64,000 nt of DNA from JANLTP01 sp031363055 (GCA_031363055.1 JANLTP010000165.1:46263-110262); one strand, 5' to 3'. Positions 7,889-17,216 are shown, counted from the stretch's first letter. Notes: generated by a model from the letters alone, not told the origin. Translations and numbers: made by a program.

Positions 7889-8791
7889 TCAGTTCGCCTG
7901 ACCTCGGCGATGCTCGCGATGGAGCATGAGCAACCCAGCGATGATCAAGAGGGCGATACCGGACCAGGCAAGCGTGTTCGGAATATAACCCCAGACCAGA
8001 TAGCCGAGGATCAAGGCCCCCAGCAGACCTGCATATCGAAACGGCGCGACGACCGAGAATTCACCTTGCCGACTGGCCTGAATGATGAAGTAGTAACCGG
8101 CGGCCAGAAACCCGGCAGCCAGGGCCAGCAGGCCGAGTTGTCGGCCGTCAAAAGGCTGCCAGCCCTGAAAAATCACCACCAGGGCCGCCAGACCGGTTAC
8201 TGAAATTGCGGTACTCAGGGTTATGACAATGGCATTGACCTCACCGGGAATCTTGCGCGTCAGCAGATCGCGCCCGGCGTACATGACGGTGCTGGCCAGG
8301 CTGAGCAGCGCGAATGCGTTGAAATCATTGGCGCGTGGCTGAATGACCAGCAGCACACCGAGAAATCCGATCGCGATCACCAGCCAGCGTCGACTATCGA
8401 CCCGCTCCTTGAAGAAGATCATCGCGAGGATCGCTATGAACAACGGTGCCGACAAATTGATGGCGGTCGCGTTCGGCAGCGGAATGTTGAATAACGCATA
8501 CAAATAAAACAGCGCCGCAATGGCTTCCAGCGCGGCGCGCAACATGACCCAGCGATCCGTCAGGTCGGCGAGTTTGACGTTGACGCCGAGCGAGCGCGCA
8601 ACCAGCAGAATCAAGGCACACGCCATGATGCCGCGAATCACGATCAGTTGCCCGGCCGGCAGGGACTCGCTGACATACTTGACGATGGCGTCGTTGAAAA
8701 TAAAGCTGACCATGGCCAGCGTCATGAAGCGTATGCCGCGACGGTTGTCGCGGGTTAACGCATCCATCGGCAATCGATCTTGCAAGCTCAT
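7889..8791 (-). CDS. EamA/DMT superfamily transporter
   Basis: 300 residues with about ten hydrophobic segments and two EamA repeats (first around residues 20-145, second 165-290). Typical segments include LPAGQLIVIRGIMACALILL and APLFIAILAMIFFKERVDSR, the ERV motif at the end of the first repeat. Inner-membrane drug/metabolite transporter; cargo unknown. The short His-rich tail (MLHREHRRGQAN) is ordinary. Weak ribosome site upstream. Confidence 0.85.
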   Translation of the reverse strand: MSLQDRLPMDALTRDNRRGIRFMTLAMVSFIFNDAIVKYVSESLPAGQLIVIRGIMACALILLVARSLGVNVKLADLTDRWVMLRAALEAIAALFYLYALFNIPLPNATAINLSAPLFIAILAMIFFKERVDSRRWLVIAIGFLGVLLVIQPRANDFNAFALLSLASTVMYAGRDLLTRKIPGEVNAIVITLSTAISVTGLAALVVIFQGWQPFDGRQLGLLALAAGFLAAGYYFIIQASRQGEFSVVAPFRYAGLLGALILGYLVWGYIPNTLAWSGIALLIIAGLLMLHREHRRGQAN

Positions 8792-8981
8792 ATCGTCGAC
8801 TCTTTAGTGAAACCCACTTAAAACGCCAAGCGCACAGCGAAAGCGCCCGTCGACCCCGCGATAAATAGTAAGATTTTTGGACGTTTGCGCCTGGAATCAA
8901 GATTACAAAACGGTAAGCCAGCGTTCAAGCATTGCGATCGACGCTTTCGAGCCAGCCGTTACCTTCCCACATTCCAAATGT

Positions 8982-9012
8982 CCCCAGCGCATGAGTCTCT
9001 CACGCGCTGGGG
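8982..9012. terminator. Strong hairpin, terminator-like
   Basis: CCCCAGCGC (8982-8990) is an exact inverted copy of GCGCTGGGG (9004-9012). The intervening bases continue the stem after one A-C mismatch (TGAG with CTCA) around a 3-nt loop. A T-run (TTTTT, 9020-9024) follows 7 nt later, so on the plus strand it could act as an imperfect intrinsic terminator. It immediately precedes the coupling-protein fragment and may mark the edge of a lost mobile element. Confidence 0.45.
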
Positions 9013-9030
9013 TGTGCTGTTTTTGTCTGC

Positions 9031-10044
9031 TTGCGCAGAATTCGCTTCAAAAAAACCACGGGCCCGGCATTCTGCAACACACTGACCCATCCGGGTCAAC
9101 TCATCGTCTTGGAATGCAAGGGCGATGTCATGGACGCGACCCTGGACCGCCGCCGGCAAATGGGCCAGCAAGTCCATGTGCTCGACTTTCGGGGCGAACA
9201 TCTCGATCCAGGCTGCTTCAATCCGATTGATGCCGTCAAAATGTCGGGCGGTGGCAATAGTGTCATTGCGCGATCCATGGCAGCAACGGTAGTCAGCCGG
9301 CGCGGCGATGCGCGGGAACCGTTTTGGGAAAATCAAGCTGAGAACCTGTTGGCAGGGATGTTGACCTTCGCACTTGATTCGGAGCCACCGCAGCATCAAA
9401 ATTTCAGTTACTTGTTTGACACGCTGAACTCGGATGATCTCGTCTGCGACCTCGCGGTAAAGCTTGATGCTCGGGGCAAGTCCATGCACCGCAGTGCCCA
9501 TGCCGCATTTGCCAATTACATTCAACTGCCGGAACGTGATACCCGGCCTTCGGTGCTCGCATCAACCCAACAGTACCTGATGTTGTGGGAGAGCGAACTG
9601 ATCCGCGGGCTGACGGAGAACACGTCGTTTGATCTGCAAGCTTTGGTCAATGGCGAGCCAATGACCATTTACATCGTGGTGCCGCCCATTCTTAACCCCG
9701 ACAGGCTCCTAATGCTGCGTCTTTGGCTCACCGGTCTGTTATCGGCGCTGATAACACGCCGCAAAAAACTCGAACATCGCACCTTGTTGATGTGTGACGA
9801 ACTGGGAGCGCTGGGCTACGTCGAGGCGTTTGTGACGACGAGCACATTGCTGCGTTCGTTTGATACCCAACTCTGGTCGTTCTGGCAGAACCCGGCGCAA
9901 CTGGAGATCTACAAACATCATCGCCGGACGATTAAGGACAACGCCGGTGTGATCCAGGTGCTCGGCGTGCGCAACTACCTCGCTGCGCAAGAGTTTGCGA
10001 CCCTGTTCGGTGGCATCAGCGCCGAGCCCCCAATCTATTGCTGA
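9031..10044 (+). pseudogene. Fragment of a VirD4/TraG-family type IV coupling protein
   Basis: About 337 codons. THPGQLIVLECKGDVMDATL and MGQQVHVLDF match the segment just after the Walker A in TraG/VirD4 ATPases. Later parts match too: PFWENQAENLLAGMLTFAL, LLMCDELGALGYVEAF (Walker B) and LWSFWQNPAQLE. The P-loop region before residue 8 is missing, and the C-terminus stops at LFGGISAEPPIYC, before the family's last part. The first codon would be a TTG without a ribosome site. Read as a relic of a conjugative or type IV secretion element truncated at both ends; its stop overlaps the converging lipoprotein gene by 10 nt. Confidence 0.7.
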
Positions 10045-10619
10045 TCTGGAACACTGCCCAGGTAATGCTGGATCAACTCGAAGAAGCGATCGTAAAAATT
10101 TTCCGACACAATGGTCTCGCCACCAATGCGCACCAGCGCCTCGTCGGAAGACCCGAGCGGTATTGAGAATGAACCCAGCGCACTGACACCAACACTGGCG
10201 TTGGTGGACGACTTCTTCAGAATGTAATGACCCTGAAATGCGTTGGCAAACAGCAGTGCGCGATCGCCCGTCGTGTTCACTGGCGTGCAGACCACGCTGA
10301 ACTCGATCTCGGTGTACGCCGCATCCTTGGGCTGGAACCGCTTGGTCGCGTTGATCTGGTCCGCCTTGGAATCCTTGGTCACGTAGCCCTGGCTGAGCAG
10401 CGCCCTCCGAGCCGCCTCGCAGGTGGCCCTGACCGATGCGAGGTAGTCGCGCGAGAAGGAGCTTTGCTTGGAAAACGCTTCATCTTTGTATACCGCTGGC
10501 GGGCGCGGCGTCACCGAGTTGCAGCCGAATAGAACGCACAACATCAGGAGTGCCGCCAGAACGAAGCAGACTCTGTCGATTGCCGGAAGCCATCCGACCG
10601 TTACTACGGAAACACTCAT
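10035..10619 (-). CDS. DUF2242 family lipoprotein
   Basis: 194 residues from ATG 10619; a longer frame to 10781 is basic and low-quality. The N-terminus carries a hydrophobic segment ending in a lipobox, VLFGCNS, so the protein is probably a lipoprotein with Cys near residue 32. The mature domain fits DUF2242, a mostly betaproteobacterial family: DEAFSKQSSFSRDYL, CEAARRALLSQGYV, ADQINATKRFQP, YTEIEFSVVC, YILKKSS and NFYDRFFELIQHYL. Function unknown. It converges with the coupling-protein relic. Confidence 0.75.
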   Translation of the reverse strand: MSVSVVTVGWLPAIDRVCFVLAALLMLCVLFGCNSVTPRPPAVYKDEAFSKQSSFSRDYLASVRATCEAARRALLSQGYVTKDSKADQINATKRFQPKDAAYTEIEFSVVCTPVNTTGDRALLFANAFQGHYILKKSSTNASVGVSALGSFSIPLGSSDEALVRIGGETIVSENFYDRFFELIQHYLGSVPDQQ

Positions 10620-10731
10620 ATCAATGATTATGTCACCCCGGTGGCCGTTGGCCCAATGGCGTTGCCTGGCCGGTCGAGCAGGAGGCGTCGGCGGTTGCTC
10701 TCGTCGATGGGTTGGCTGATGACTAAGTTTA

Positions 10732-10790
10732 TTGACGGTTGGAGTTAATTTAGTACATGATTTACCCAATAACTCAAACAAAAGTACTTT
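10732..10790 (+). promoter_or_regulatory. Putative promoter and GTAC-centred operator boxes of the toxin-antitoxin operon
   Basis: TTGACG at 10732-10737 is a good -35 candidate with only weak -10 matches about 16 nt downstream. Two GTAC-centred palindromic boxes occur: TAGTACAT (10751-10758) and the perfect palindrome AAAGTACTTT (10781-10790), the latter touching the antitoxin ATG at 10791. No Shine-Dalgarno is present, so translation may be leaderless or inefficient. Autoregulation through such boxes is usual for Phd-type antitoxins; here it is inferred. Confidence 0.35.
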
Positions 10791-11054
10791 ATGAAGGTCT
10801 CAACTCAAGAATTAAAGGCTAATTTAGCAAAGTATGTCAGCCAAGCGCAATCCGGCGAACTCATTGAATTGACCTCGCATCGACGCGTGGTCGCGCACTT
10901 GACCGGGGTTCCTTCAACCAGCGATCCGGCGATATCCCGCCTGCTCGCGGCGGGCGCGGCAAGCTGGAACGGCGGAAAGCCGAAGGGCGCAAAGCTGCGG
11001 ATTCGAAGCGGCGGCAAATCACTTTCTGAGATGGTTATCGAGGATCGCGGGTGA
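10791..11054 (+). CDS. Phd/YefM-family antitoxin
   Basis: 87 residues. The N-terminus KVSTQELKANLAKYVSQAQS followed by GELIELTSHRRVVAHL is the standard Phd/YefM fold that dimerises and binds operator DNA. The C-terminal tail after residue 45 (SRLLAAGAASWNGGKPKGAK) is the likely toxin-neutralising segment. The stop overlaps the GTG start of the PIN toxin (GTGA), the usual coupled arrangement. Confidence 0.82.
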   Translation: MKVSTQELKANLAKYVSQAQSGELIELTSHRRVVAHLTGVPSTSDPAISRLLAAGAASWNGGKPKGAKLRIRSGGKSLSEMVIEDRG

Positions 11055-11473
11055 TTTTGTATTGCGACACTTCAGCGCTGGTCAAGCTCTATGTGCAAGA
11101 GTCAGACAGTGAAAAAGTTTCCGGATTGAGCGACGATGCGCAGGCGGTTGCCGTGTCGCGTATCGCCTGGGCAGAGGCCCATTCAGCGTTCGCGCGACGG
11201 GCGCGGGAAGTGAGCGCCGATGCGCCAGCCATGGAACTTGCGAAGACGGCATTACGGGATGATTGGTCGGCTTTTATGATCGTAGAGGTGACTCAGGATT
11301 TGGTCGAGCTTGCCGGAGAATACGCAGATATTTTTGCACTTCGTGCGTACGATAGTGTTCAACTCGCCGCCGCATTCGAAGTTGCCCGCATCTCCCAAAC
11401 GCCGACGCCGTTCGGATCGTTTGATCTGCGTTTGAACAAGGCGGCAAAAGCACTCGGCTTGGCGATCATTTAG
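11051..11473 (+). CDS. vapC: PIN-domain ribonuclease toxin (VapC type)
   Basis: 140 residues, GTG start overlapping the antitoxin stop by 4 nt. It has the PIN acidic tetrad in order: Asp in ILYCDTSALVKLY (residue 6), Glu in RIAWAEAHSAF, Asp in LRAYDSVQLAAAF and Asp in FGSFDLRLNKAA. All are intact, so an active Mg-dependent RNase is expected, normally blocked by the antitoxin. PIN toxins in this family typically cleave tRNA or rRNA. The pair sits beside a conjugation-gene relic, consistent with mobile origin. Confidence 0.85.
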   Translation: MILYCDTSALVKLYVQESDSEKVSGLSDDAQAVAVSRIAWAEAHSAFARRAREVSADAPAMELAKTALRDDWSAFMIVEVTQDLVELAGEYADIFALRAYDSVQLAAAFEVARISQTPTPFGSFDLRLNKAAKALGLAII

Positions 11474-11556
11474 CAGTTCGCAGCCGATAAGGGAGCGCTA
11501 CTCTATGAGAATTGCAGTGATGGGTTCATCGCCGACATCTTTGCGGCGCACGCGGT

Positions 11557-12675
11557 TTAAGACTGCATCAACTTCCGATTGCGATTGATCGACATCAAAA
11601 TTCCCGCGCCGACACCCAGGGTCACCATCGCGGTGCCGCCATACGACATCAACGGCAAAGGCACTCCAACCACCGGCAAAATGCCGGTCACCATGCCCAT
11701 GTTGACAAACGCGTAGGTAAAGAAAATTAGCGCGATCGCGCCCGCCAGCAATCGTTGAAAGACCGTGCCGCCCAGGCCGGAGATCACAAAGCCGCGCGAA
11801 ATGAACGCGAGGTAGAGCAGGATCAGCACACCGGCACCCATCAGACCAAACTCTTCGGCAAACACCGCGAAGATGAAGTCGGTGGTGCGCTCCGGAATGA
11901 ACTCGAGATGGGTCTGGGTACCCAGCATGAAGCCCTTGCCGGTCAGGCCGCCAGAGCCGACTGCGATGGTCGACTGAATGATGTGAAAGCCCTTGCCGAG
12001 CGGATCTGAGGTCGGGTCGAGCAACATCAGCACGCGCTGCTTCTGATAGTCGTGAATTACCGACCACAGCAGCGGCAACGACGCCACCGCAAGCACGACA
12101 ATTCCGATGATGATTCGCCAGCGCAGTCCCGCCAGAAAAATGACATAGGCTCCCGCTGCCGTCACCAGAATGGCAGTGCCGAGATCCGGTTGGCGCGCAA
12201 TCAACAGCGTTGGAATGACCAGCAAGACGGCGGCGAGCAGAAAATCGAACCATCGGTAGGCGCCCTCGCGCCGTTGAAAATACCAGGCAAGCATCAGCGG
12301 CATGGCGATCTTCATGATCTCGGACGGCTGAATGCGGGTGAAGCCGATATTCAGCCAGCGTCGAGCGCCCTTCGAGACATCGCCAAACACGGCGACTCCG
12401 ACCAACAACCCGAGACCGATGATAAAGGTCGGCAAGGCGAGGCGCATCAGCAGGCCCGGATTGATGCAGGCGACCACGAACATGACGATGAAGGCGATGC
12501 CCATGTTGCGCACATGCGATTCGAAGCGGCCCGGAAAATCATGCGCAGCCGAGTACATGTTGACGGCACTGATGAAGCAGATGAGCGTCAGCACGGTCAT
12601 CAACGTCGGATCGAACACCAGCAGGAACGATCTCAGCCGAGCGCGTACGTCAATCGGGCCCATGCTAGTGAACAC
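11557..12675 (-). CDS. rodA: Rod-shape determining protein RodA (peptidoglycan polymerase, SEDS family)
   Basis: 372 residues from GTG 12675; ATG 12663 gives a more usual N-terminus and is equally likely. About ten membrane segments. SEDS landmarks include FTRIQPSEIMKIAMPLMLAWY, KQRVLMLLDPTSDPLGKGFH, the GSGGLTGKGFMLG loop and the C-terminal VGVPLPLMSYGGTAM. RodA polymerises lipid II into glycan strands together with PBP2, encoded just upstream. Last gene of the mreBCD-mrdA-rodA operon. Confidence 0.95.
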   Translation of the reverse strand: MFTSMGPIDVRARLRSFLLVFDPTLMTVLTLICFISAVNMYSAAHDFPGRFESHVRNMGIAFIVMFVVACINPGLLMRLALPTFIIGLGLLVGVAVFGDVSKGARRWLNIGFTRIQPSEIMKIAMPLMLAWYFQRREGAYRWFDFLLAAVLLVIPTLLIARQPDLGTAILVTAAGAYVIFLAGLRWRIIIGIVVLAVASLPLLWSVIHDYQKQRVLMLLDPTSDPLGKGFHIIQSTIAVGSGGLTGKGFMLGTQTHLEFIPERTTDFIFAVFAEEFGLMGAGVLILLYLAFISRGFVISGLGGTVFQRLLAGAIALIFFTYAFVNMGMVTGILPVVGVPLPLMSYGGTAMVTLGVGAGILMSINRNRKLMQS

Positions 12676-12680
12676 CCATG

Positions 12681-14642
12681 CTATTGGCGCGCCGCTTCTT
12701 GCGGCGTGATCGGTTCCGGTGTCATGTTCTCCGGCACGTCGCGCAGGTCCGGATCGATCGGGCCGTCATCGTATTTGCCCGAGAACGGATCGGACTGATC
12801 TTTTGGCAACTTGCCAAGCAGGTAGTAGTCGAACACCTTGCGGCTGATCGGTGCGGCCGCGGCGGCACCAAAGCCGCCGTTCTCGACTATGACGGCCAGC
12901 GCGATTCTGGGTTTGTCGACCGGTGCGAAGGCAACGAACAGCGAATGGTCGCGGTATCGCTCGGCGATCTTTTTGGCATCGTACTTTTCATTCTGCTTCA
13001 TGCCGATCACCTGCGCGGTACCGGTCTTGCCGGCAGCTACGTATTCGGCGCCGGCAAAGGCATGCCGGCCGGTGCCGAACTTATTGACATCGACCATCGC
13101 CGACTTGACCAATTCCAGATACTCGGGTTTCAGTGGGATGATGGTCTTCTCATCGGGCTTGACGATCGTGGTCCGTTCACGGTTCTGCGGGTTCTCGGTG
13201 TAGCGAACCAGATGCGGTTTGCGCGCAACGCCGTCGGCGGCCAAGGTTGCCATGGCGTGCGCCAGTTGCGTCATGGTGAACGAGTTATAGCCCTGACCGA
13301 TACCGATCGAAGGCGTTTCACCGGGGTACCACTTCTGCTTGTAGCGCTTGGTCTTCCAGGCCGTTGACGGCAGGATGCCGGTGGTTTCGTTCTCGATGTC
13401 AATGCCGGTCAATTGCCCAAAGCCCCAGGGTTTCATGAAGTCATGCAACTTGTCGACGCCCATCTCATAGGCGGCACCGTAGTAATAGGTGTCCGACGAA
13501 ACAACGATCGAGCGATGCAAATTGACGCTGCCGTTGCCGCCCGGTTTGGAGTCACGGAAGCGGTGCCCGCCGAGCATGTAGTAGCCGGGATCGTGAATCG
13601 TATAGCCAGCCGTTCGTGTACCGGTTTCAAGTGTCGCCAGCGCCATGAACGGTTTATAGGTCGAACCCGGCGGGTAGGTACCGCGCAGCGGCCGATTCAG
13701 TAGCGGCTTGTCCTCGTTATCGTTGAGCGCCGCCCAGGCTTGCGGATCGATGCCATCGACAAAGAGGTTCGGATCGAACGTAGGTTTGGAGACAAACGCC
13801 AACACCTCACCGGTCGCCGGTTCGATGGCGACCAGCGCGCCGCGGCGCTCGCCGAACCAGTCCTCGACCAATTTTTGCAGTTTGACGTCGATCGATAACT
13901 GCAAGTTTGAACCGGGTTTGGCCGGCTCGCGCGATAGCGATCGCACGGTTCGGCCGCCCGCCGATACCTCGACTTCTTCGGAGCCGGCCTCGCCATGCAA
14001 GATACGTTCGTAAGACAGCTCAAGCCCGACCTTGCCCATATGGGTCGAGCCGGCGTATTCGGCTTCCATGTCGGTCTCTTCGAGTTTTCGTTTATCCTCT
14101 GGCGACATGCGTCCTATGTAGCCCAGCAGATGCGACGCGGTCTCACCCAACGGATAGGTACGAAACTGTCGTGCCTTGATCTCGACGCCGGTAAAGCGAA
14201 AGCGCGCGACCGCGAGTTTGGCCACTTCTTCATCGTTCAGGCGACTTTTGAGCGGGATTGATTCGTAATTCTTGGAGTCTTCGACCAGTCGCTTGAAGCG
14301 GCGCCGATCGCGGCTGTTGATGTCGACAATCTTGCCCAGCTCGTCGATGGTGCGATCCAGATTAGTAATCAGGCTCGGCACCAGTTCGAGGGTGTAGGCG
14401 GAGATATTGTCGGCCATCAAAATGCCGTTGCGGTCATAGATCAATCCGCGAGTCGGCGCTACCGGTACCAGTGAAATACGATTGTCTTCGGCCTGCGAGT
14501 GAAAATCATCATAGCGATAGACCTGCAGATAGGTGAATCGTGCAATCAGCAGGCCGAACAAGGTCAACACAAAGGCCAACGCAAAGCCCAGCCGGATGCG
14601 CAGGCGGTGTAATTCCAGTTCAGAGTTGCGAACTTCTACCAT
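12681..14642 (-). CDS. mrdA: Penicillin-binding protein 2 (transpeptidase of the elongasome)
   Basis: 653 residues. One N-terminal membrane anchor (about residues 15-37), a pedestal domain, then the transpeptidase domain with active-site GSTYKPF (SxxK, about residue 330), SSDTYYY (S-x-D variant of the second motif) and KTGTAQ (about residue 541). Cross-links peptidoglycan during rod elongation with RodA and MreBCD. It begins 2 nt after mreD ends, so translation is probably coupled. The C-terminal tail after residue 610 is acidic and Pro-rich. Confidence 0.95.
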   Translation of the reverse strand: MVEVRNSELELHRLRIRLGFALAFVLTLFGLLIARFTYLQVYRYDDFHSQAEDNRISLVPVAPTRGLIYDRNGILMADNISAYTLELVPSLITNLDRTIDELGKIVDINSRDRRRFKRLVEDSKNYESIPLKSRLNDEEVAKLAVARFRFTGVEIKARQFRTYPLGETASHLLGYIGRMSPEDKRKLEETDMEAEYAGSTHMGKVGLELSYERILHGEAGSEEVEVSAGGRTVRSLSREPAKPGSNLQLSIDVKLQKLVEDWFGERRGALVAIEPATGEVLAFVSKPTFDPNLFVDGIDPQAWAALNDNEDKPLLNRPLRGTYPPGSTYKPFMALATLETGTRTAGYTIHDPGYYMLGGHRFRDSKPGGNGSVNLHRSIVVSSDTYYYGAAYEMGVDKLHDFMKPWGFGQLTGIDIENETTGILPSTAWKTKRYKQKWYPGETPSIGIGQGYNSFTMTQLAHAMATLAADGVARKPHLVRYTENPQNRERTTIVKPDEKTIIPLKPEYLELVKSAMVDVNKFGTGRHAFAGAEYVAAGKTGTAQVIGMKQNEKYDAKKIAERYRDHSLFVAFAPVDKPRIALAVIVENGGFGAAAAAPISRKVFDYYLLGKLPKDQSDPFSGKYDDGPIDPDLRDVPENMTPEPITPQEAARQ

Positions 14643-14644
14643 CT

Positions 14645-15160
14645 TCAGATCGGCCGGTTTTCGTCACGTTCAATGGCTCGACGCTGCGGTGCGAGCAGGA
14701 TCCAGTCGGCGATCGGCCACAACAGGCCAGAGGTCAACGCCGGATAAAAAAATGACCAACCGGGCACCGGGGCGCCCAACGCCAGACGTACCAGCAGGAT
14801 AACCAACCTCGACACCAGGAACAACGGCAGCAAGTGAATCATCTGACCACTGGCGCCGAAAAAGGGTACCCGGCGGTGCAGACTGATGGCGCCGTACGAC
14901 ACAATCGAGTAGGCCAGCGCATGCTCGCCGAGCAATGAGCCGTCGTGCACGTCCATCAGCAGGCCAAACAGAAAGGCGATACCGATGCCGACCTTGCGCG
15001 GTTGATGAATATTCCAGAACACCAGCACCAGACCGAGAAAATCCGGCACCCAGGTAATCCGGCCCCAGGGCAGCAGATTCAATACAAACGCGCTGAGCAA
15101 GGTGAATGCAATGAAGGCCCGGTTGGCGGGTAACAGCAGGTATTCAGGGCGCATTGGCAT
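14645..15160 (-). CDS. mreD: Rod-shape determining protein MreD
   Basis: 171 residues, five to six hydrophobic segments, standard length. Typical stretches are LNLLPWGRITWVPDFLGLVL and WNIHQPRKVGIGIAFLFGLL followed by DVHDGSLLGEHALAYS. Inner-membrane component of the elongasome; its role is structural. It lies between mreC (36 nt gap) and mrdA (2 nt gap). Confidence 0.93.
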   Translation of the reverse strand: MPMRPEYLLLPANRAFIAFTLLSAFVLNLLPWGRITWVPDFLGLVLVFWNIHQPRKVGIGIAFLFGLLMDVHDGSLLGEHALAYSIVSYGAISLHRRVPFFGASGQMIHLLPLFLVSRLVILLVRLALGAPVPGWSFFYPALTSGLLWPIADWILLAPQRRAIERDENRPI

Positions 15161-15195
15161 GGGGCAGCGTCTCTACTGGGTGCGCGGTCTTGCGT

Positions 15196-16083
15196 TTACT
15201 TGCGCTTGCGCGATTCAAGCGCTTGTTCGGGCGGCGGTGGCGCCGGCAGCGCGCTCTTGTCGATCATCAGCACCAGCAAGGCCTTGGTCTGATCGACACC
15301 AGCAGTGGGTTCGACCATGACCCGCGAAAAGCCCTGGTCGCTGCCACGTGTCATCGATTTGACCTTGCCGACCGGCAAACCGGGCGGATATACATTGTCC
15401 AGTCCCGAGGTCACCAGCACATCATTGGGTTTGATCTCGGTGGTCGGCCCCAGATAGCGTAACTCCATCAGGCCCGGGCCGGCGCCAAAGGCCACCGAAC
15501 GTACGCCGTTGCGTTGCACTTCAACCGGAATCGTTGCGTTGCGGTCGGTGACCAGCGTCACCTCGGATGAAAACTCGAACGATCGAGTCACCTGGCCAAT
15601 CAAGCCCTTCGCATCGATGACCGGTTGGCCGGCCAACACGCCATTTTGCAAGCCCTTGTCGAGCACCAGTTTGCGGGTGAAGGGGTCGCGAGCGTCGTAC
15701 AACACTTCGGCAATCACCGAACGCACAGCGCTGCGTTCACGGGCGCCGAGCAATTCGCGCAAGCGCGCGTTCTCGCTGGCCATCTGCTCGGCCTGCAACA
15801 GCGCCTTGGCGTTGGCCGCTTCGACGCGACGCAACTCCGAATTCTCGGTGCGCAAACGATTGACCTCGCTGAAATATTCGGCGCCCAGGCTCAGACCGTC
15901 GCGTGGCAGCAACAAGGTGCGTTGCAGCGGATATAAGGCGGTACCCAAGCCCTGGCGCAAGGCGGCCAGCGAGGACATGCGTGAGTCGACGATCAACAGG
16001 CCAATCGCCATTAACGAAAAGAAGATCAGTCGGGCGTGTGCAGACGGACCTTGATTAAAAAACGGTGGTGGGCTGCGATCCAA
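15196..16083 (-). CDS. mreC: Rod-shape determining protein MreC
   Basis: 295 residues. Short cytoplasmic start, one membrane anchor (ARLIFFSLMAIGLLIVDSRM), a coiled coil (about residues 70-115, rich in Glu/Leu), then the periplasmic beta-domain with VLDKGLQNGVLAGQPVID and NDVLVTSGLDNVYPPGLPVG. MreC connects MreB to PBP2/RodA. The Pro/Ala-rich C-terminal tail is common in this group. Starts 33 nt after mreB. Confidence 0.94.
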   Translation of the reverse strand: MDRSPPPFFNQGPSAHARLIFFSLMAIGLLIVDSRMSSLAALRQGLGTALYPLQRTLLLPRDGLSLGAEYFSEVNRLRTENSELRRVEAANAKALLQAEQMASENARLRELLGARERSAVRSVIAEVLYDARDPFTRKLVLDKGLQNGVLAGQPVIDAKGLIGQVTRSFEFSSEVTLVTDRNATIPVEVQRNGVRSVAFGAGPGLMELRYLGPTTEIKPNDVLVTSGLDNVYPPGLPVGKVKSMTRGSDQGFSRVMVEPTAGVDQTKALLVLMIDKSALPAPPPPEQALESRKRK

Positions 16084-16115
16084 AACAACGAGTCTTCCAA
16101 GGGTGTGCCAGAGGT

Positions 16116-17159
16116 CTACTCGCTGGTGAAAATGGTACCCAACTTGTCCATGCGCTCCAGCGCCATGCCGCAGCCGCGGACTACACAGGTCAAGGGATCA
16201 TCTGCCACCAGGACAGGTAAACCGGTTTCTTCCATCAGCAAGCGATCGAGGTCACGCAACAAGGCGCCGCCGCCGGTCAACATGATGCCGCGCGTGGTGA
16301 TGTCGGCGCCGAGCTCTGGTGGTGTCTGTTCGAGCGCGATCTTGACCGACGAGACTATCTGATTCAACGGATCGGTGAGCGCTTCCAGAATTTCATTGGA
16401 GGAGACCGTGAAGCTGCGCGGAATGCCTTCCGATAAATTGCGGCCCTTGACTTCCATCTCCTTGACCTCGGAACCCGGAAAGGCCGAGCCGATTGATTTC
16501 TTGATGTGTTCGGCGGTTTGTTCGCCGATCAACATGCCGTAGTTGCGTCGGATGTAGTTGACGATGGCCTCGTCAAACTTGTCGCCACCGACCCGAACCG
16601 AGCCCTTGTAGACCATGCCACCTAACGAGATGACGCCGACCTCGGTGGTGCCACCGCCAATGTCGACGACCATCGACCCGGATGGTTCCGACACCGGCAG
16701 GCCGGCGCCAATCGCTGCAGCCATCGGCTCTTCGATCAGGTAGACCTGGGAGGCGCCCGCACCGAGCGCGGATTCGCGAATCGCGCGACGCTCGACCTGG
16801 GTCGATCCGCACGGCACACAAATGATGATGCGCGGGCTCGGCGAAAACAGCCGCGACTCATGCACCATCCGGATGAATTGCTTGAGCATCTGCTCGGTCA
16901 CCGTGAAGTCGGCAATGACGCCGTCTTTCATCGGTCGGATGGCCTCGATGTTGCCCGGCACCTTGCCGAGCATCTGTTTGGCCTCGGTACCGACCGCAGC
17001 GATAGTCTTTTTGCCGTTGGGGCCACCTTCCTGTCGGATGGCCACAACGGACGGTTGATCCAACACAATGCCTTTGCCTCGCACATAAATGAGGGTATTT
17101 GCGGTGCCCAGATCAATCGCCAGGTCGGTAGAAAAGTATTTTCGAAAAAAGGTCAGCAT
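16116..17159 (-). CDS. mreB: Actin-like cell-shape protein MreB
   Basis: 347 residues, the canonical MreB length, when started at ATG 17159, which follows AGGGGA. Actin-fold phosphate loops are clear: DLAIDLGTANTLIYVRGKGI (phosphate 1), MVVDIGGGTTEVGVISLGG (phosphate 2) and GIMLTGGGALLRDLD (adenosine). The membrane-binding N-terminus MLTFFRKYF is present. Polymerises under the inner membrane and directs cell elongation. First gene of the minus-strand elongasome operon, divergent from gatC. Confidence 0.97.
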   Translation of the reverse strand: MLTFFRKYFSTDLAIDLGTANTLIYVRGKGIVLDQPSVVAIRQEGGPNGKKTIAAVGTEAKQMLGKVPGNIEAIRPMKDGVIADFTVTEQMLKQFIRMVHESRLFSPSPRIIICVPCGSTQVERRAIRESALGAGASQVYLIEEPMAAAIGAGLPVSEPSGSMVVDIGGGTTEVGVISLGGMVYKGSVRVGGDKFDEAIVNYIRRNYGMLIGEQTAEHIKKSIGSAFPGSEVKEMEVKGRNLSEGIPRSFTVSSNEILEALTDPLNQIVSSVKIALEQTPPELGADITTRGIMLTGGGALLRDLDRLLMEETGLPVLVADDPLTCVVRGCGMALERMDKLGTIFTSE

Positions 17160-17216
17160 TTCCCCTGCCAGTCTCAAACAGGTCGTGGAACTTAAGAAGT
17201 CGAGCGAATCATACCG

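Noticed and set aside
12678..13367. 229-codon plus-strand open frame
   Set aside because: Lies antisense within the mrdA transpeptidase domain; composition is that of a shadow frame in GC-rich DNA.
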